Below are positions 11,343 through 23,410 of a stretch of 64,000 nucleotides of DNA, piece by piece (position 1 is the first letter of the stretch; every line of letters begins with the position of its first letter). The DNA comes from Haematobia irritans (lineage: Eukaryota; Arthropoda; Insecta; Diptera; Muscidae): contig NC_134400.1 in NCBI RefSeq assembly GCF_050003625.1, positions 190,183,726-190,247,725 on the forward strand, given 5' to 3'. Under the pieces are notes generated by a model. That model worked only from the letters and a program-made list of their open reading frames with translations. It searched no databases and was not told where the DNA came from. The translations under genes were made by a program, and so were the position numbers.

Positions 11343-11381
11343 CTTACCCTTGCCACCCAAAGTAATGGTTTCGATATACAT
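11343..11381 (-). CDS. candidate short alternative first exon
   Basis: The minus strand reads CGAGGCGATATGTATATCG, then codons for MYIETITLGGKGK, ending AAG|GTAACA. That end is phase 0 and could join the same acceptor as the exon at 10736-10912. A competing donor four bases upstream (AAGG|GTAAGG) would give phase 1. The segment is notably less AT-rich than its surroundings and has codon-like composition, but 13 codons prove little. It could also be conserved UTR. Confidence 0.28.
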
Positions 11382-11848
11382 ATCGCCTCGTATACAAGAA
11401 ACTCAACTCATATCACTTTCAATTCTGCGTTGTTTTTGTTTGGCTGTTTTTTTTCTTCTTTGCATTGCATGCAAAAGAATTCTAGATAAAGAGGTGATTA
11501 TTGTCTAAGGTAACAAATATGACGTTGCATATATATGTGAACAATAGTATAATATTGATTAGAGGGAAGATTAATCAGTTTGGAAAGAATTCTTTAAAAA
11601 AAACAGGAAATAAGAAATTAGGCAGGTTAAAACTGTTACATAGTTTTAGGATGGTGGCAGTTAACACGAAAAACACGAAAATATGAAATTAGGCAGGATA
11701 AAACTGTTACATAGTTTTAGGATGGTGGCAGTTAATTTATGAAATGATTTGTAACGATATTTAGGGGAAAATTATAATGTATTAAAAAAATTACACAAAC
11801 AAAAAACGATTTTGTGGATTATGAATAAAGAGAATTAAAATTAAATTG
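11382..11848. other. AT-rich DNA with a short direct repeat
   Basis: A segment beginning TTAGGCAGGTTAAAACTG and running to GATGGTGGCAGTTAA occurs twice (about 11615-11662 and 11686-11736), a ~70-bp tandem duplication. Nothing else is seen. Confidence 0.55.
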
Positions 11849-13124
11849 TATTAAATTAAATTAAATTAAATTAAATTAAATTAAATTAAATTTATTTAAT
11901 TTAATTTAATTTAATTTAATTTAATTTAATTTAATCTAATTTAATTTAATTTAATTTAATTTAATTTAATTTAATTTAATTTAATTTAATTTAATTTAAT
12001 TTAATTTAATTTAATTTAATTTAATTTAATTTAATTTAATTTAATTTAATTTAATTTAATTTAATTTAATTTAATTTAATTTAATTTAATTTAATTTAAT
12101 TTAATTTAATTTAATTTAATTTAATTTAATTTAATTTAATTTAATTTAATTTAATTTAATTTAATTTAATTTAATTTAATTTAATTTAATTTAATTTAAT
12201 TTAATTTAATTTAATTTAATTTAATTTAATTTAATTTAATTTAATTTAATTTAATTTAATTTAATTTAATTTAATTTAATTTAATTTAATTTAATTTAAT
12301 TTAATTTAATTTAATTTAATTTAATTTAATTTAATTTAATTTAATTTAATTTAATTTAATTTAATTTAATTTAATTTAATTTAATTTAATTTAATTTAAT
12401 TTAATTTAATTTAATTTAATTTAATTTAATTTAATTTAATTTAATTTAATTTAATTTAATTTAATTTAATTTAATTTAATTTAATTTAATTTAATTTAAT
12501 TTAATTTAATTTAATTTAATTTAATTTAATTTAATTTAATTTAATTTAATTTAATTTAATTTTATTTAATTTAATTTAATTTAATTTAATTTAATTTAAT
12601 TTAATTTAATTTAATTTAATTTAATTTAATTTAATTTAATTTAATTTAATTTAATTGAATTGAATTGAATTGAATTGAATTGAATTTAATTTAATTTAAT
12701 TTAATTTAATTTAATTTAATTTAATTTAATTTAATTTAATTTAATTTAATTTAATTTAATTTAATTTAATTTAATTTAATTTAATTTAATTTAATTTAAT
12801 TTAATTTAATTTAATTTAATTTAATTTAATTTAATTTAATTTAATTTAATTTAATTTAATTTAATTTAATTTAATTTAATTTAATTTAATTTAATTTAAT
12901 TTAATTTAATTTAATTTAATTTAATTTAATTTAATTTAATTTAATTTAATTTAATTTAATTTAATTTAATTTAATTTAATTTAATTTAATTTAATTTAAT
13001 TTAATTTAATTTAATTTAATTTAATTTAATTTAATTTAATTTAATTTAATTTAATTTAATTTAATTTAATTTAATTTAATTTAATTTAATTTAATTTAAT
13101 TTAATTTAATTTAATTTAATTTAA
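11849..13124. repeat. (TTAAA)n/(TTTAA)n microsatellite with internal strand switch
   Basis: About eight TTAAA units switch near 11891 to the complementary orientation TTTAA, which continues for about 1.2 kb, with a block of TTGAA variants around 12655-12686. The junction is therefore a short inverted repeat. The bulk orientation is opposite to the array at 1-350. Confidence 0.97.
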
Positions 13125-13870
13125 AAAATATTAGAGGGGAACAATTTTTATTTATTTATTATATTTTATTATTTATTTTATTTGTTTACATAGACTTTGA
13201 AATCTTAATCACGAAGATCCCCAAATGTATATGGACATTTTACATTGACAAACATTTTTTTCATTATTCTATAGAGTTTCTCACAAAAAAAAATCCCACA
13301 TTTTATATACCAATAGAAAATTTCCATTTCTCACTCCCTCTTTTCGACGTATCTATATGGCTAGTGCGAAAATTAATTACCATTCACTTATCTTTACTAA
13401 AGAATTCTTACAAAACCACCTTACAAACAAGCCATTCAAATGAGAACAAACTATGCAAAAAGAAAAGGAAAACACAACTATTCTACCAATATATCAATAA
13501 ATAATGATTGAGTGATAGTATTAGTAAATACTAGAACATTTACAAAAAAAAAAATGCTTTGTATCAATCTAAGATAAGATATGCAAATACAATGTATTAA
13601 GTAATACAAGAGGCAAATAAACTCAGTCAAGTCCATGATAGTTTATCTGTTCTTTTGCTGCTGATGGAGTAGTGGTGGTTGATATTAAACGAGATCTTGT
13701 TTTTGATTGGTCGTACATATTTAATTACAAGTCTTTGATATCTTGTAGCAGTGAATGCAATCAATACTACTTTGATTAATTGAAGATATCTACATGGGGT
13801 ATTCCATAAGGGAAGTAAAATAATGGCATATTTCAATTTATCTTACGGCCTCTCCAGTTTGCAAAAAAAA
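13125..13870. other. unique AT-rich DNA, no feature seen
   Basis: Non-repetitive. I found no credible exon or element terminus in it. Confidence 0.45.
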
Positions 13871-13871
13871 A

Positions 13872-14751
13872 AATGTCAAAATTTTATTTCTATAGAAAAT
13901 TTTCGGCAAAATTATATTTCTTTAGAATATTTTGTCAAAATTTTATTTCTATAGAAAATTTTTGGCAAAATTTTATTTCTATAGAAAATTTTTGGCAAAA
14001 TTTTATTTCTATAGAAAATTTTTGGCAAAATTTTATTTCTATAGAAAATTTTTGGGAAATTTTATTTCTATAGAAAATTTTTGGCAAAATTTTATATCTA
14101 TAGAAAATTTTATGAAAATTTTATTTCAAAACAAAAAAAAAAAGTTTCGCCAAAATTTTATTTCTAAAGAAAACAAAAGTTTTTATTTCTATAGAAAATA
14201 TTGGCACAATTTTATTTCCATAGAAAATTTTCGACAAAATTTTATTTTTGTCAAAATTTTATTTTTATAGAAAAAAATTTGTCAAAATGTTATTTGTATA
14301 GAAAATTTCGTTAAAGTTTTATTTCTATAGAAAATTTTGTTAAAGTTTTATTTCTAAAGAAAATTTTCTCAAAATTTTATTTCTATAGAAAATTTTCGAC
14401 AAAATTTTATTTCTATAGAAAATGTTGTCAAAATTTTATTTCTATAAAAAAGGTTGTCAAAATTTTATTTCTATAGAAAATTTTTGGCAAAATTTTATAT
14501 CTATAGAAATTTTTCGGCAAAATTTTATTTCTGTAGAAAATTTTTGGCAAAAATTTATTTCTATAGAAAATTTTTGGCAAAATTGTATTTCTATAGAAAA
14601 ATTTCGGCAAAATTGTATTTCTATAGAAAATTTTTGGCAAAATTTTTATTTAGAAAAAAAAAATTCTCTAAATTTTATTTCTATAGAAAACAATTGTTTT
14701 TTTTTTATTTCTAGAAAATATTGTCACAATTTTATTTCCATAGAAAATTTT
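13872..14751 (+). repeat. 29-bp minisatellite array
   Basis: About 30 diverged units of the TTTCTATAGAAA type, most with the variant linker ATTTTTGGCAAAATTTT instead of TTTTGTCAAAATTTT. All three forward frames stay open over several units (SKFYFYRKF, QNFISIENF, KILFL), as expected from a 29-bp period; this is not coding. Confidence 0.93.
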
Positions 14752-15171
14752 CTGGATCGAAGCATTGGTGAAGCTAGCTAGGAATATTTTTTCTGGAAGT
14801 GGCTTAGGCCAAATGTCCACGTAAATTCTTTTTTTGTTTGAGGTGTCATATGTTTATTCAATTTTTTATTACTATACCGTTAAAATTTATTAATAATGAT
14901 ATTTATTGAAACTATGCAATGCCTGAAATTAGGCAACATTTTTGCAACATCATAATGTGAAGGTAAAATTCTCTGGATCGAAGCATTGGTGAAGCTCGCT
15001 AGGAATATTTTTTCTGGAATTGGCTTAGGCCAAATGTTCACGTCAATTCTTTTTTTTTGGTCTCATATGTTTATTCAATTTTTTTTTACTATGCGGAATA
15101 ATGATATTTACTCAGAAATGCCTGAAATTATGCAACAGTTTCTTTTTTATATTCCTGACAATAAAACTTGA
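14752..15171. repeat. two-copy ~221-bp tandem duplication
   Basis: CTGGATCGAAGCATTGGTGA begins at about 14752 and 14973. Both copies continue with GGCTTAGGCCAAATG, CATATGTTTATTCAATTTTT, AATAATGATATTTA and TGCCTGAAATT. The second copy is shorter. Not coding. Confidence 0.85.
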
Positions 15172-15517
15172 AATGTTTTATTTTATTTTATTTGTTTGTT
15201 TTTTTTTATTAGATTTTTAATTTAAAAACTCAATTCCTAAGAAGTACACTGAAAGAATAGTTTTCTTTTCCAAGAAACGAAATTTTAGACAACCAAAATG
15301 TACTTTTGGCACTACGAAAATTTCTTTAAGAGCAAATAAAAAAGTTTAGAGACAATCGTTGAATAAATTCGCGTTTAGGAAAATAATGTATAGGGAAAAA
15401 ATAAAAATTTCGTTCCGGAGGAAAGTATTTTTTCTTTGGGTTTATATTATGTTTTTCTAAATAAATTTGAAATCTTAACCTATGGAATATTCCATATAAG
15501 ATGAAAGCGCAATTGTT
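15172..15517. other. unique DNA, no feature seen
   Basis: AT-rich flank up to the hAT-type MITE target site. Confidence 0.4.
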
Positions 15518-15525
15518 ATTCATCC

Positions 15526-17357
15526 CAGTGTTGCCAGTATTTTCCGAGCTCTTGTCCCCAAAATGGATCGCTTTTATCCCCAAAAATCCCCTAACGAATA
15601 GACTCTGCTGTAGAAAATCCGTACAAATTTAAAAAAAAAAAAAAAAAAAAAAAACAAGTAAGGGAAGTCTAAAGTCGGGCGGGGCCGACTATATTATACC
15701 CTGCTCCACTTTGTAGATCTAAATTTTCGATACCATATCACATCCGTCAAGTGTGTTGGGTGCTATATATAAAGCTTTCTCCCAAATACACATTTAAATA
15801 TCACTCGATTTGGACAGAATTTGATAGACTTCTACAAAATCTATAGACTCAAAATTTAAGTCGGCTAATGCACAAGGGTGGAACACAATGTTATTAAAAA
15901 AAATATGGGAAACATTTAAATCTGAAGCAATTTTAAGGAAACTTCGCAAAAGTTTTTTTATGATTTATCGCTCGATATATATGTATTAGAAGTTTAGGAA
16001 AATTAGAGTAATTTTTACAACTTTTCGACTAAGCAGTGGCGATTTTACAAGGAAAATGTTGGTATTTTGACCATTTTTGTCGAAATCAGAAAAACATATA
16101 TATGGGAGCTATATCTAAATCTGAACCGATTTCAACCAAATTTGGCACGCATAGCAACAATGCTAATTCTACTCTCTGTGCAAAATTTCAACTAAATCGG
16201 AGTTAAAAATTGGCCTCTGTGGTCATATGAGTGTAAATCGGGCGAAAGCTATATATGGGAGATATATCTAAATCTGAACCGATCTCAACCAAATTTGGCA
16301 CGCATAGCTACAATGCTAATTCTACTCCCAGTGCAAAATTTCAACTAAATCGGCGTTAAAAATTGGCCTCTGTGGTCATATGAGTGTAAATCGGGCGAAA
16401 GCTATATATGGGAGATATATCAAAATCTGAACCGATTTCAACCAAATTTGGCACGCATAGTTACAATGCTAATTCTACTTCCTATGCAAAATTTCAACTA
16501 AATCGGAGCAAAAAATTGACTTCTGTGGGCAAATGAGTGTAAATCGGGCGAAAGCTATATATGGGAGCTATATCTAAATCTGAACCGATTTGGCTGATAT
16601 TTTGCAAGTTTTGCGAGACCCATAAAATATTCGGATGTACGGAATATGAGTAAGATCGGTTGATATAAACGCCAATTATGACCAGATCGGTGAAAAATAT
16701 ATATGGCAGCTATATCTAAATGTGAACCGATTTTTTCCAAAATCAATAGGGATCGTCTTTGAGCCGAAACAGGACCCTATACCAAATTTTAGGACAATCG
16801 GACTAAAACTGCGAGCTGTACTTTACACACAAAAATACATCAACAGACAGACAGACAGACAGTCGGACAGACAGACAGACAGACAGACAGACGGACATCG
16901 CTAAATCGACTCAGGATTTAATTCTAAGCCGATCGGTATACTAAAAGGTTGGTCTATGATTACTCCTTCTTGGCGTTACATACAAATGCACAAACTTATT
17001 ATACCCTGTACCACAGTAGTGTTGAAGGGTATAAAAAGAGTAAATTGTAAAGAAGCTCTTGGGCCACCCAAATAAATTCCGTGGAATAAAGAGGAGGAAA
17101 GTCTTTTTATTTTTTTGAGAATCTCTGTACTTCTTTAAGCCTTTTTTTTAAGCATGTAAAGAATTTCATATAAACCATAGTTCTTACTGTGATAATTACT
17201 CGTATACTGAACAAATATCGAAAATTCCCCACAAAAATCCCCAAATTTGTGGAAATTTCCCACCAAAGCCCCAAGTCCCCAACTCAACAATTTTGCCCCC
17301 TCCCCAAGAAAAATATATCCCCGATTTGGGGAAAAATCCCCAATACTGGCAACACTG
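15526..17357. mobile_element. hAT-type MITE with perfect 16-bp TIRs and 8-bp target duplication, carrying a nested element
   Basis: The left terminus CAGTGTTGCCAGTATT at 15526 is matched by the exact reverse complement AATACTGGCAACACTG ending at 17357. The flanks ATTCATCC at 15518-15525 and ATTCATCC at 17358-17365 form an 8-bp direct repeat, the hallmark of hAT-superfamily insertion. Without the nested Helentron-like copy (15654-17036) the MITE is about 450 bp, rich in CCCC/GGGG blocks and without a transposase. Confidence 0.88.
15654..17036 (+). mobile_element. Helentron/DINE-1-like element, family 2
   Basis: Starts after a long A run with CAAGTAAGGGAAGTCTAAAG and the hairpin AGTCGGGC-GG-GGCCGACT, then TTATACCCTGCTCCAC. 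The middle has about four 153-bp units with GCTATATATGGGAG, spaced exactly 153 bp at 16248, 16401 and 16554. The tail has CAGA/CGGACAGACAGAC repeats (16845-16895), ATCGCTAAATCGACTCAGG and GAAGGGTATAAAAAG. Non-autonomous, no ORF. Nested in the hAT-type MITE. Confidence 0.85.
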
Positions 17358-17365
17358 ATTCATCC

Positions 17366-18944
17366 TCATCGTCCCAAGTCGGCTCTTAGCTATGTGGTAT
17401 TTTCTATAGATATGTGAGACAAATAAAACGAGTTACTTTCTATATCAACAGTATGTGACCACCTTAGCAACTAAACAATATCGACTAGTTTTTTTTATTA
17501 TTGGGTTTGAGTAAACTGATATATTATGTCACCCAATGGATTTGCTATATATCATAAAGTTTCCTCTTTTGGTTTCCCAGAGATATGTAAAAAATCCAAT
17601 ATGATTTCTACAACAATGGTTTCCTGTACACATGTCAAGTCTACCATATTCGTTTTCATTATGTGTTCATTTTAAATGTTGGCTTCATCTCTTTTATCTT
17701 TTATTAATTATTTTATTTCTTTATACAATATTGTAATTATTATTTTGCAATGTTATATATGTAAAAGAGTATTCATTTGTGCTATAACTATTGTATGAAT
17801 ATGATTTTAATTGAGAACTTTCTGACATTATTACTGCTCTATTGATGTACACATACGAGCACGCCTTAAGGTATACTACAAAATTTATTGTATTTATATT
17901 TCATTAACGTTCAAGATTAGTGAATAGATGTTGGGATTAATTACAACAATAGGAAGGAAGGTTTCTACAAGTCATTAGGCATTAATCAGGTAAAGCAATA
18001 TAAGAGTATAATAACAAATAACAAAAGACTGAAGGTTGAAATCTATCTTCCCTTCAAATCAGAATATCTATTAATATACCATTTTAAAAAAAATCCGTTA
18101 AGTATACTTAAATATAACATTTCAATATAAATGATTTTTCTATGGTTTAAATTTATTACTGTACTCTGGTAATTACCTTTAAAATTATCTCAATTTCAAC
18201 AAAGAACCCCAGGGGCATTGAGATCATTGCAAAAACCAACATCATTATCGCCATCATCATCACCAACATCATGTCGCATCATTAATGTCATTGTGTGATT
18301 TTCGAATTTTAATTAACTAGCAACCATTTGATTATGCTTCAATAAAATGTAACCATAAAAATTGTAATGATACAATTTTAAAAATTTACCCCGCAAAAAA
18401 GGTAATTAAAATGGAAATGCTTAAAGAAGCCAATGAGAAAAATTCATTAAATAAAATTTTAATATCTCTCACAAAAACAAAAAGGGAAAATTACCTTTAC
18501 AAAAGCCTAAATACCAACTGTAGTTAATATATCAATAAAAATGAACAATAATTTTTATAGAAAAAAAAAAAACACTCACAACTACCATGGAAAACTATAA
18601 ATGTTCATTTGGTTGAGTGATAAATGAACTAATGCCACATTATTTGCTACCATGAAATTTGATCAATTTCTTGTTCAACACTTCATAAAAATTTTATAAT
18701 CCTAGGGAGGGTTCTTTTCATACACAAAAAAACTCCCAAAAATTGTATTTTAAATCAAAAGTACTAAAAAATTTATGGGATGATATACTCGTAGTGGAAT
18801 ATGTAGCCATTTAAGTGTGTATTTGAAAACTTTACTACTTTTTTCCATTTATGTATTTTATTCATAGTCAACATTTTTTTTTTGTGTCGTACAATCTGAC
18901 ATTCATTGGTGTTTCTCTCTTATTTTTTTTTTTTTTTTTTTTTT
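17366..18944. other. unique AT-rich DNA, no gene seen
   Basis: Contains a small CATCATCACCAACATCAT patch near 18250 and several homopolymers. No exon with a convincing splice-site pair. Confidence 0.45.
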
Positions 18945-20496
18945 TTTATACCCTGCGCCACACTGTGGAACAGGGTATTATAAGTTAGTGCATATATTTG
19001 CAACACCCAGAAGGAGACGAGATAGACACATGGTGTCTTCGACAAAAATGCTTAGGATGGGCTCCTGAGTCGATATAGCCATGTCCGTCTGTCCGTCTGT
19101 CCGTGAACACATTTTTGTAACCAAGGGATTAGGTAGTAATTTAAGGCCACTCGACTTCGAATTTGGCACAAGTATGTGTTTTGGGTCAAAATAGAACCCT
19201 ATTGATTTTGGAAGAAATCGGTTCAGATTTAGATATAGCTCCCATATATATCTTTCGCCCGATATGCACTTATACGGCCCTAGAAGCCTGAGTATTACCC
19301 CAATTTGGTTGATATTTGGCACTAGGAGTACAATTGGTAGTATAGTCAAATGTGCACAATTTTATTGAAATCGGTTCAGATTTAGATATAGCTCCCATAT
19401 ATAGCTTTCGCCCGATTTACACTCATATGACCACAGAGACCAATTTTTTCCTCCAATTTGGTTGAAATTTTGCACAGGGAGTAGAATTAGCATTGTAGCT
19501 ATGCGTGCCAAATTTAGTTGAAATCGGTTCAGATTTAGATATAGCTCCCATATATAGCTTTCGCCCAATTTACACTCATATGACCACAGAGGCCAATTTT
19601 TAACTCCGATTTAGTTGAAATTTTGCACAGGGAGTAGAATTAGCATTGTAGTTATGCGTGCCAAATTTGGTTGAAATCGGTTCAGATTTAGATATAGCTC
19701 CCATATATAGTTTTCGCCCGATTTACACTCATATTACCACAGAGGCCAATTTTTAACTCCGATTTAGTTGAAATTTTGCACAGGGAGTAGAATTAGCATT
19801 GTTGCTATGCGTGCCAAATTTGGTTGAAATCGGTTCAGATTTAGATATAGCTCCCATATATAGCTTTCGCCCGATTTACACTCATATGACCACAGAGGCC
19901 AATTTTTAACTCCGATTTTGTTGAAATTTTGCACAGGGAGTAGAATTAGCATTGTTGCTATGCGTGCCAAATTTGGTTGGAATCGGTTCTGATTTAGATA
20001 TAGCTCCCATATATATGTTTTTCTGATTTCGACAAAAATGGTCAAAATACCAATATTTTCCTTGTAAAATCGCCACTTCTTAGTCGAAAAGGTGTAAAAA
20101 TGACTCTAATTTTCCTAAACTTCTAATACATATATATTGAGTGATAAATCATAAATACATTTTTGCGAAGTTTCCTTAAAATTGCTTCAGATTTAAATGT
20201 TTCCCATATTTTTATACCCTGCGCCACACTGTGGAACAGGGTATTATTTTTACTAACATTGTGTTCCATCCTAGGGCATTAGCAGACTTAAATTTTGAGT
20301 CTATAAATTTTGTAGAAGTCTATCAAATTCTGTCCAAATCGAGTGATATTTAAATGTGTATTTGGGAGAAAGCTTTATATATAGCACCCAACACATTTGA
20401 CGGATGTGATATGGTATCGAAAATTTAGATCTACAGAGTGGTGCAGGGTATAATATAGTCGGCCCCGCCCGACTTTAGACTTTCCTTACTTGTTTT
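18945..20496 (-). mobile_element. Helentron/DINE-1-like element, family 2, inverted relative to the copy at 15.65 kb
   Basis: Reading on the plus strand it begins TTTTTATACCCTGCGCCACA and passes GTCCGTCTGTCCGTCTGTCC. It contains about five inverted 153-bp units (TAGATATAGCTCCCATATAT) and ends GTCGGCCCCGCCCGACTTTA, TTCCTTACTTG, the reverse of the family-2 head. ATACCCTGCGCCACACTGTG with GAACAGGGTATTA occurs both at the end (about 18949) and internally (about 20214), suggesting a nested or recombined copy. No coding function. Confidence 0.85.
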
Positions 20497-21221
20497 GTAT
20501 AATTTTTGCCTGCATGCATTTTATTCTAAAAAAAAAAAAAACACAGAGAGAGGCAAATTGCATCGTTGGTAAAATATGTCATTTGTGGCAAGTCATAAAA
20601 AAATCAAGTGCTTGGCAAATTTTTAATGCGGAAATTTAGATTTGTAGATAGTTTTTGAAGAGGGTCCTAAGAAATACAACAAGGAATAATATTGTATAAT
20701 TAAATTATTAAATATTCTTACGGAATATAAAACTTTACTTAATAAAAAATAATTTAGAAATATATAGTTTTGAAGGGACAACTTTGAAACTTACTTTTAA
20801 AAAGAGTCTTTGAAGGAAAATATTTTTTTTTTTTTTGGAATAGGGTCCTAAGTAATAAAACGGTGAATATTATGAAATATTTTTTTTATTTTTATTTTTA
20901 TTAATTATAATTAAGGAAAATATATTTATTTAATAATTTTACTAAATAAAAATTTACTAAATAAAAAATTTTTTTAACAATATACAAAAACGTAAAAATT
21001 CAGAATTACACACAACTCTTTTTCAATCACAAAATTAATTGATCCAATTAATTTTTTAATTGAAATGTCTTCAATCACGAAAATTATAGTATCAATCACA
21101 GTTTTAATTGAGCATCAAAAAAAAATACTTGATTAAAAAATTAATTGATTTTGATTAGCAAATTTCAATTGATTTTTTCAATTAAATTTTTAATTGATGT
21201 TGATTGCGAAATTATTTATTT
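20497..21221. other. AT-rich DNA ending in TTAATTG-rich foldback fragment
   Basis: Largely non-repetitive up to about 21010. From there AATTAATTGATCCAATTAAT and AATTGAAATGTCTTCAATCA match the foldback element at 22605-23260, so a fragment of that family flanks the family-3 element on this side. Confidence 0.6.
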
Positions 21222-22601
21222 TTTATACCCTAAACCACATAGTGGTTAGGGTATAATAAGTTTGATCGGCCAAAAAATGTGCCTGCCAGAAATATTGATA
21301 TTAGACCCCATAAAATATATACCGATCGACTCAGAATCACCTCCTGAGTCGATCTAGCGCTTGGTGTCCGTCCGTCCGTCTGTCTGTCCATGTATTTGTT
21401 GTTCACAGGTTTCCGGTCGCAAGTATTAACCAATTTGGATGAAATTTGGTACAGGGTGTTTTTTGGGCACAAGGACGAATGCTATTGAAATCGGATCAAA
21501 TTTAGATATAGCTCCAATATATATGTATCGCCCGATTTCGACAAATGGAGTCACGTTGCGCTTTTTTACAAACCGATCGTCATCATATTTTGTACATAGT
21601 AAACTTTTTCATTTCCCTTTAAGTCTACAAAATTTCATCGAAATCGGTTCAGATTTAGATATAGCTCCCATATATATGTATCGCCCGATTTTGCCAAATT
21701 TGGCCGTAAAACCCTTATTTATCAACCGATAGTACTCAAAGTTGGCTAAATATAATCTTCTATAGCTCTAACTGTATGTGCGAAATTTCATCGAAATCGG
21801 TTCCGATTTAGATATAGCTCCCATATATATGCATCGCCCGATTTAGTCAAATTTGGCCGTAAAACCCTTATTTACCAACCGATCGTAACCAAAGTTGGCT
21901 AAATGTAATCTTCTATAGCACTAACTATATGTGCAAAATTTCATCGAAATCGGTTCAAATTTAGATATAGCTCCCATATATATGCATCGCCTGATTTTGA
22001 AAAATTTGCTCCTAATAATCTTATTTTTGACCATAGGGGCCTCATTTATTAACTGATCGTACTCAAATTTTACACCAAGTGACCTTCAGTGGTATCAATC
22101 ATACCTGCAAAATATTATACAAATTGGTTCAGATTTAGATATAGGTCCCATATATATGCATCGCTCGATTTTCCCAAATTTGGCCATAATACTTTTATTT
22201 ATTAACCAATGATACTCAAATTTCAAATTTTGATCGATCGATTTGAGCCGATCGTATTTAGACTTAAAATTTAGCTCTTACATAAATCTATTGCCCTATT
22301 TGCAGAAATTTTGATTTATTACCCACAACTAATTGACCGATTTCCTCTTTTTTAATAATGGACTCAATATTAGTGGCATACTATGTTAACTCTTTTGGTG
22401 CAAAATAAACTATAGCTCCTCATATTAGACATTTCTGCTCAGATTGTGACAAGACACCCATAAACATGTACCCCCCTTTATGTTCTCCAAAACCTATACC
22501 AATGATACTCCACAAATGCTTATGTTTACTTATTCAGTAGGGGTGGTTTAGGGTATGATATAGTCGGCCCCGTCCGACTTTCTACTTTACTCACTGGTTT
22601 T
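21222..22601 (-). mobile_element. Helentron/DINE-1-like element, family 3
   Basis: The plus strand begins TTTTTATACCCTAAACCACA; the inner hairpin is ACCCTAAACCAC-ATA-GTGGTTAGGGT. Then come GAGTCGATCTAGCGCTTGG, GTCCGTCCGTCCGTCTGTCT and inverted repeats with GATATAGCTCC at 21511, 21664, 21817 and 21970 (exactly 153 bp apart). It ends TAGTCGGCCCCGTCCGACTT, CTCACTGG. The head hairpin is shared with family 2 but the repeat sequence differs. Non-autonomous. Confidence 0.83.
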
Positions 22602-22604
22602 TAA

Positions 22605-23260
22605 TTAAAAATGAAACAATTTGTAATCGCTATACTATATTTCAATCACTTCTTCTCTTCACATAAAAATATTTTTTTCTGATTCAATCACGAAATTAAT
22701 TGATCCAATTAATTTTTTGATTGAAATGTCTTCAGTCACGGAAATGATAGTATCAATTAAAAAAGTTAATTGAAGGCCAATTAAAAATTTAATTGATCCA
22801 ATTAAAAAATTAATTGATACTATTAATTTTTGAGCACAGAAAAAAATTTTCCAATTAAAATTTTAATTGAGTTTTAAAAAATATTCAATTAAAAATTTAA
22901 TTGAATCAACAAAATTTTTAATTGAAACAAAAATCAATCACAAAAATTAATAGTAGCAATTAATTTTTTTATTGGCCTTCAATTAATTTTTTAATTGATA
23001 CTATCATTTCTGTGATTGAAGACATTTCAATTAAAAAATTAATTGGATCAATTAATTTCGTGATTGAATCAGAAAAAAAATTTTTGTGTGAGATTGATTT
23101 TTGTTTCAATTAAAAAATTTTTTTGTGTGAGATTGATTTTTGTTTCAATTAAAAAATTTGTTAAATCAATTAAATTTTTAATTGAATATCTTTTAAAACT
23201 CAATTAAATTTTTAATTGGAAAAATTTTTGTGAATGTTTTTTTTCTGTGTTCGGTTAACT
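22605..23260. mobile_element. AT-rich foldback element (long inverted repeat)
   Basis: The segment about 22675-22770 (GATTCAATCACGAAATTAAT through AATGATAGTATCAATTAA to GAAGGCC) is matched in reverse complement by about 22977-23075 (GGCCTTCAATTAATTTTTTA through CGTGATTGAATCAG). The interior is dense in TTAATTG/CAATTAA. Fragments of the family lie at 21010-21215 and 62150-62450. It has no ORF. The family-3 element may have inserted in or beside a copy. Confidence 0.75.
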
Positions 23261-23410
23261 TTAACTGAAAAACTTTCACCAGTTAAGTTTCTAATTGGCA
23301 TATGGAATATATATATAGGCAAGATGACAGCTTCGTCCATAATATGCGGGTTAATGTTTCTAGTTTGATTAAAATGTTAATAGTATCAATTAATTTTTTT
23401 TTAATTAGGA

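Noticed and set aside
13873..14781. Long overlapping forward open frames (FYFYRKF, QNFISIENF) in this and all other 29-bp arrays as genes
   Set aside because: They arise because the 29-bp unit lacks stops in the forward frames. Peptides are frame-shifted versions of each other, with no start, splice or selection signature.
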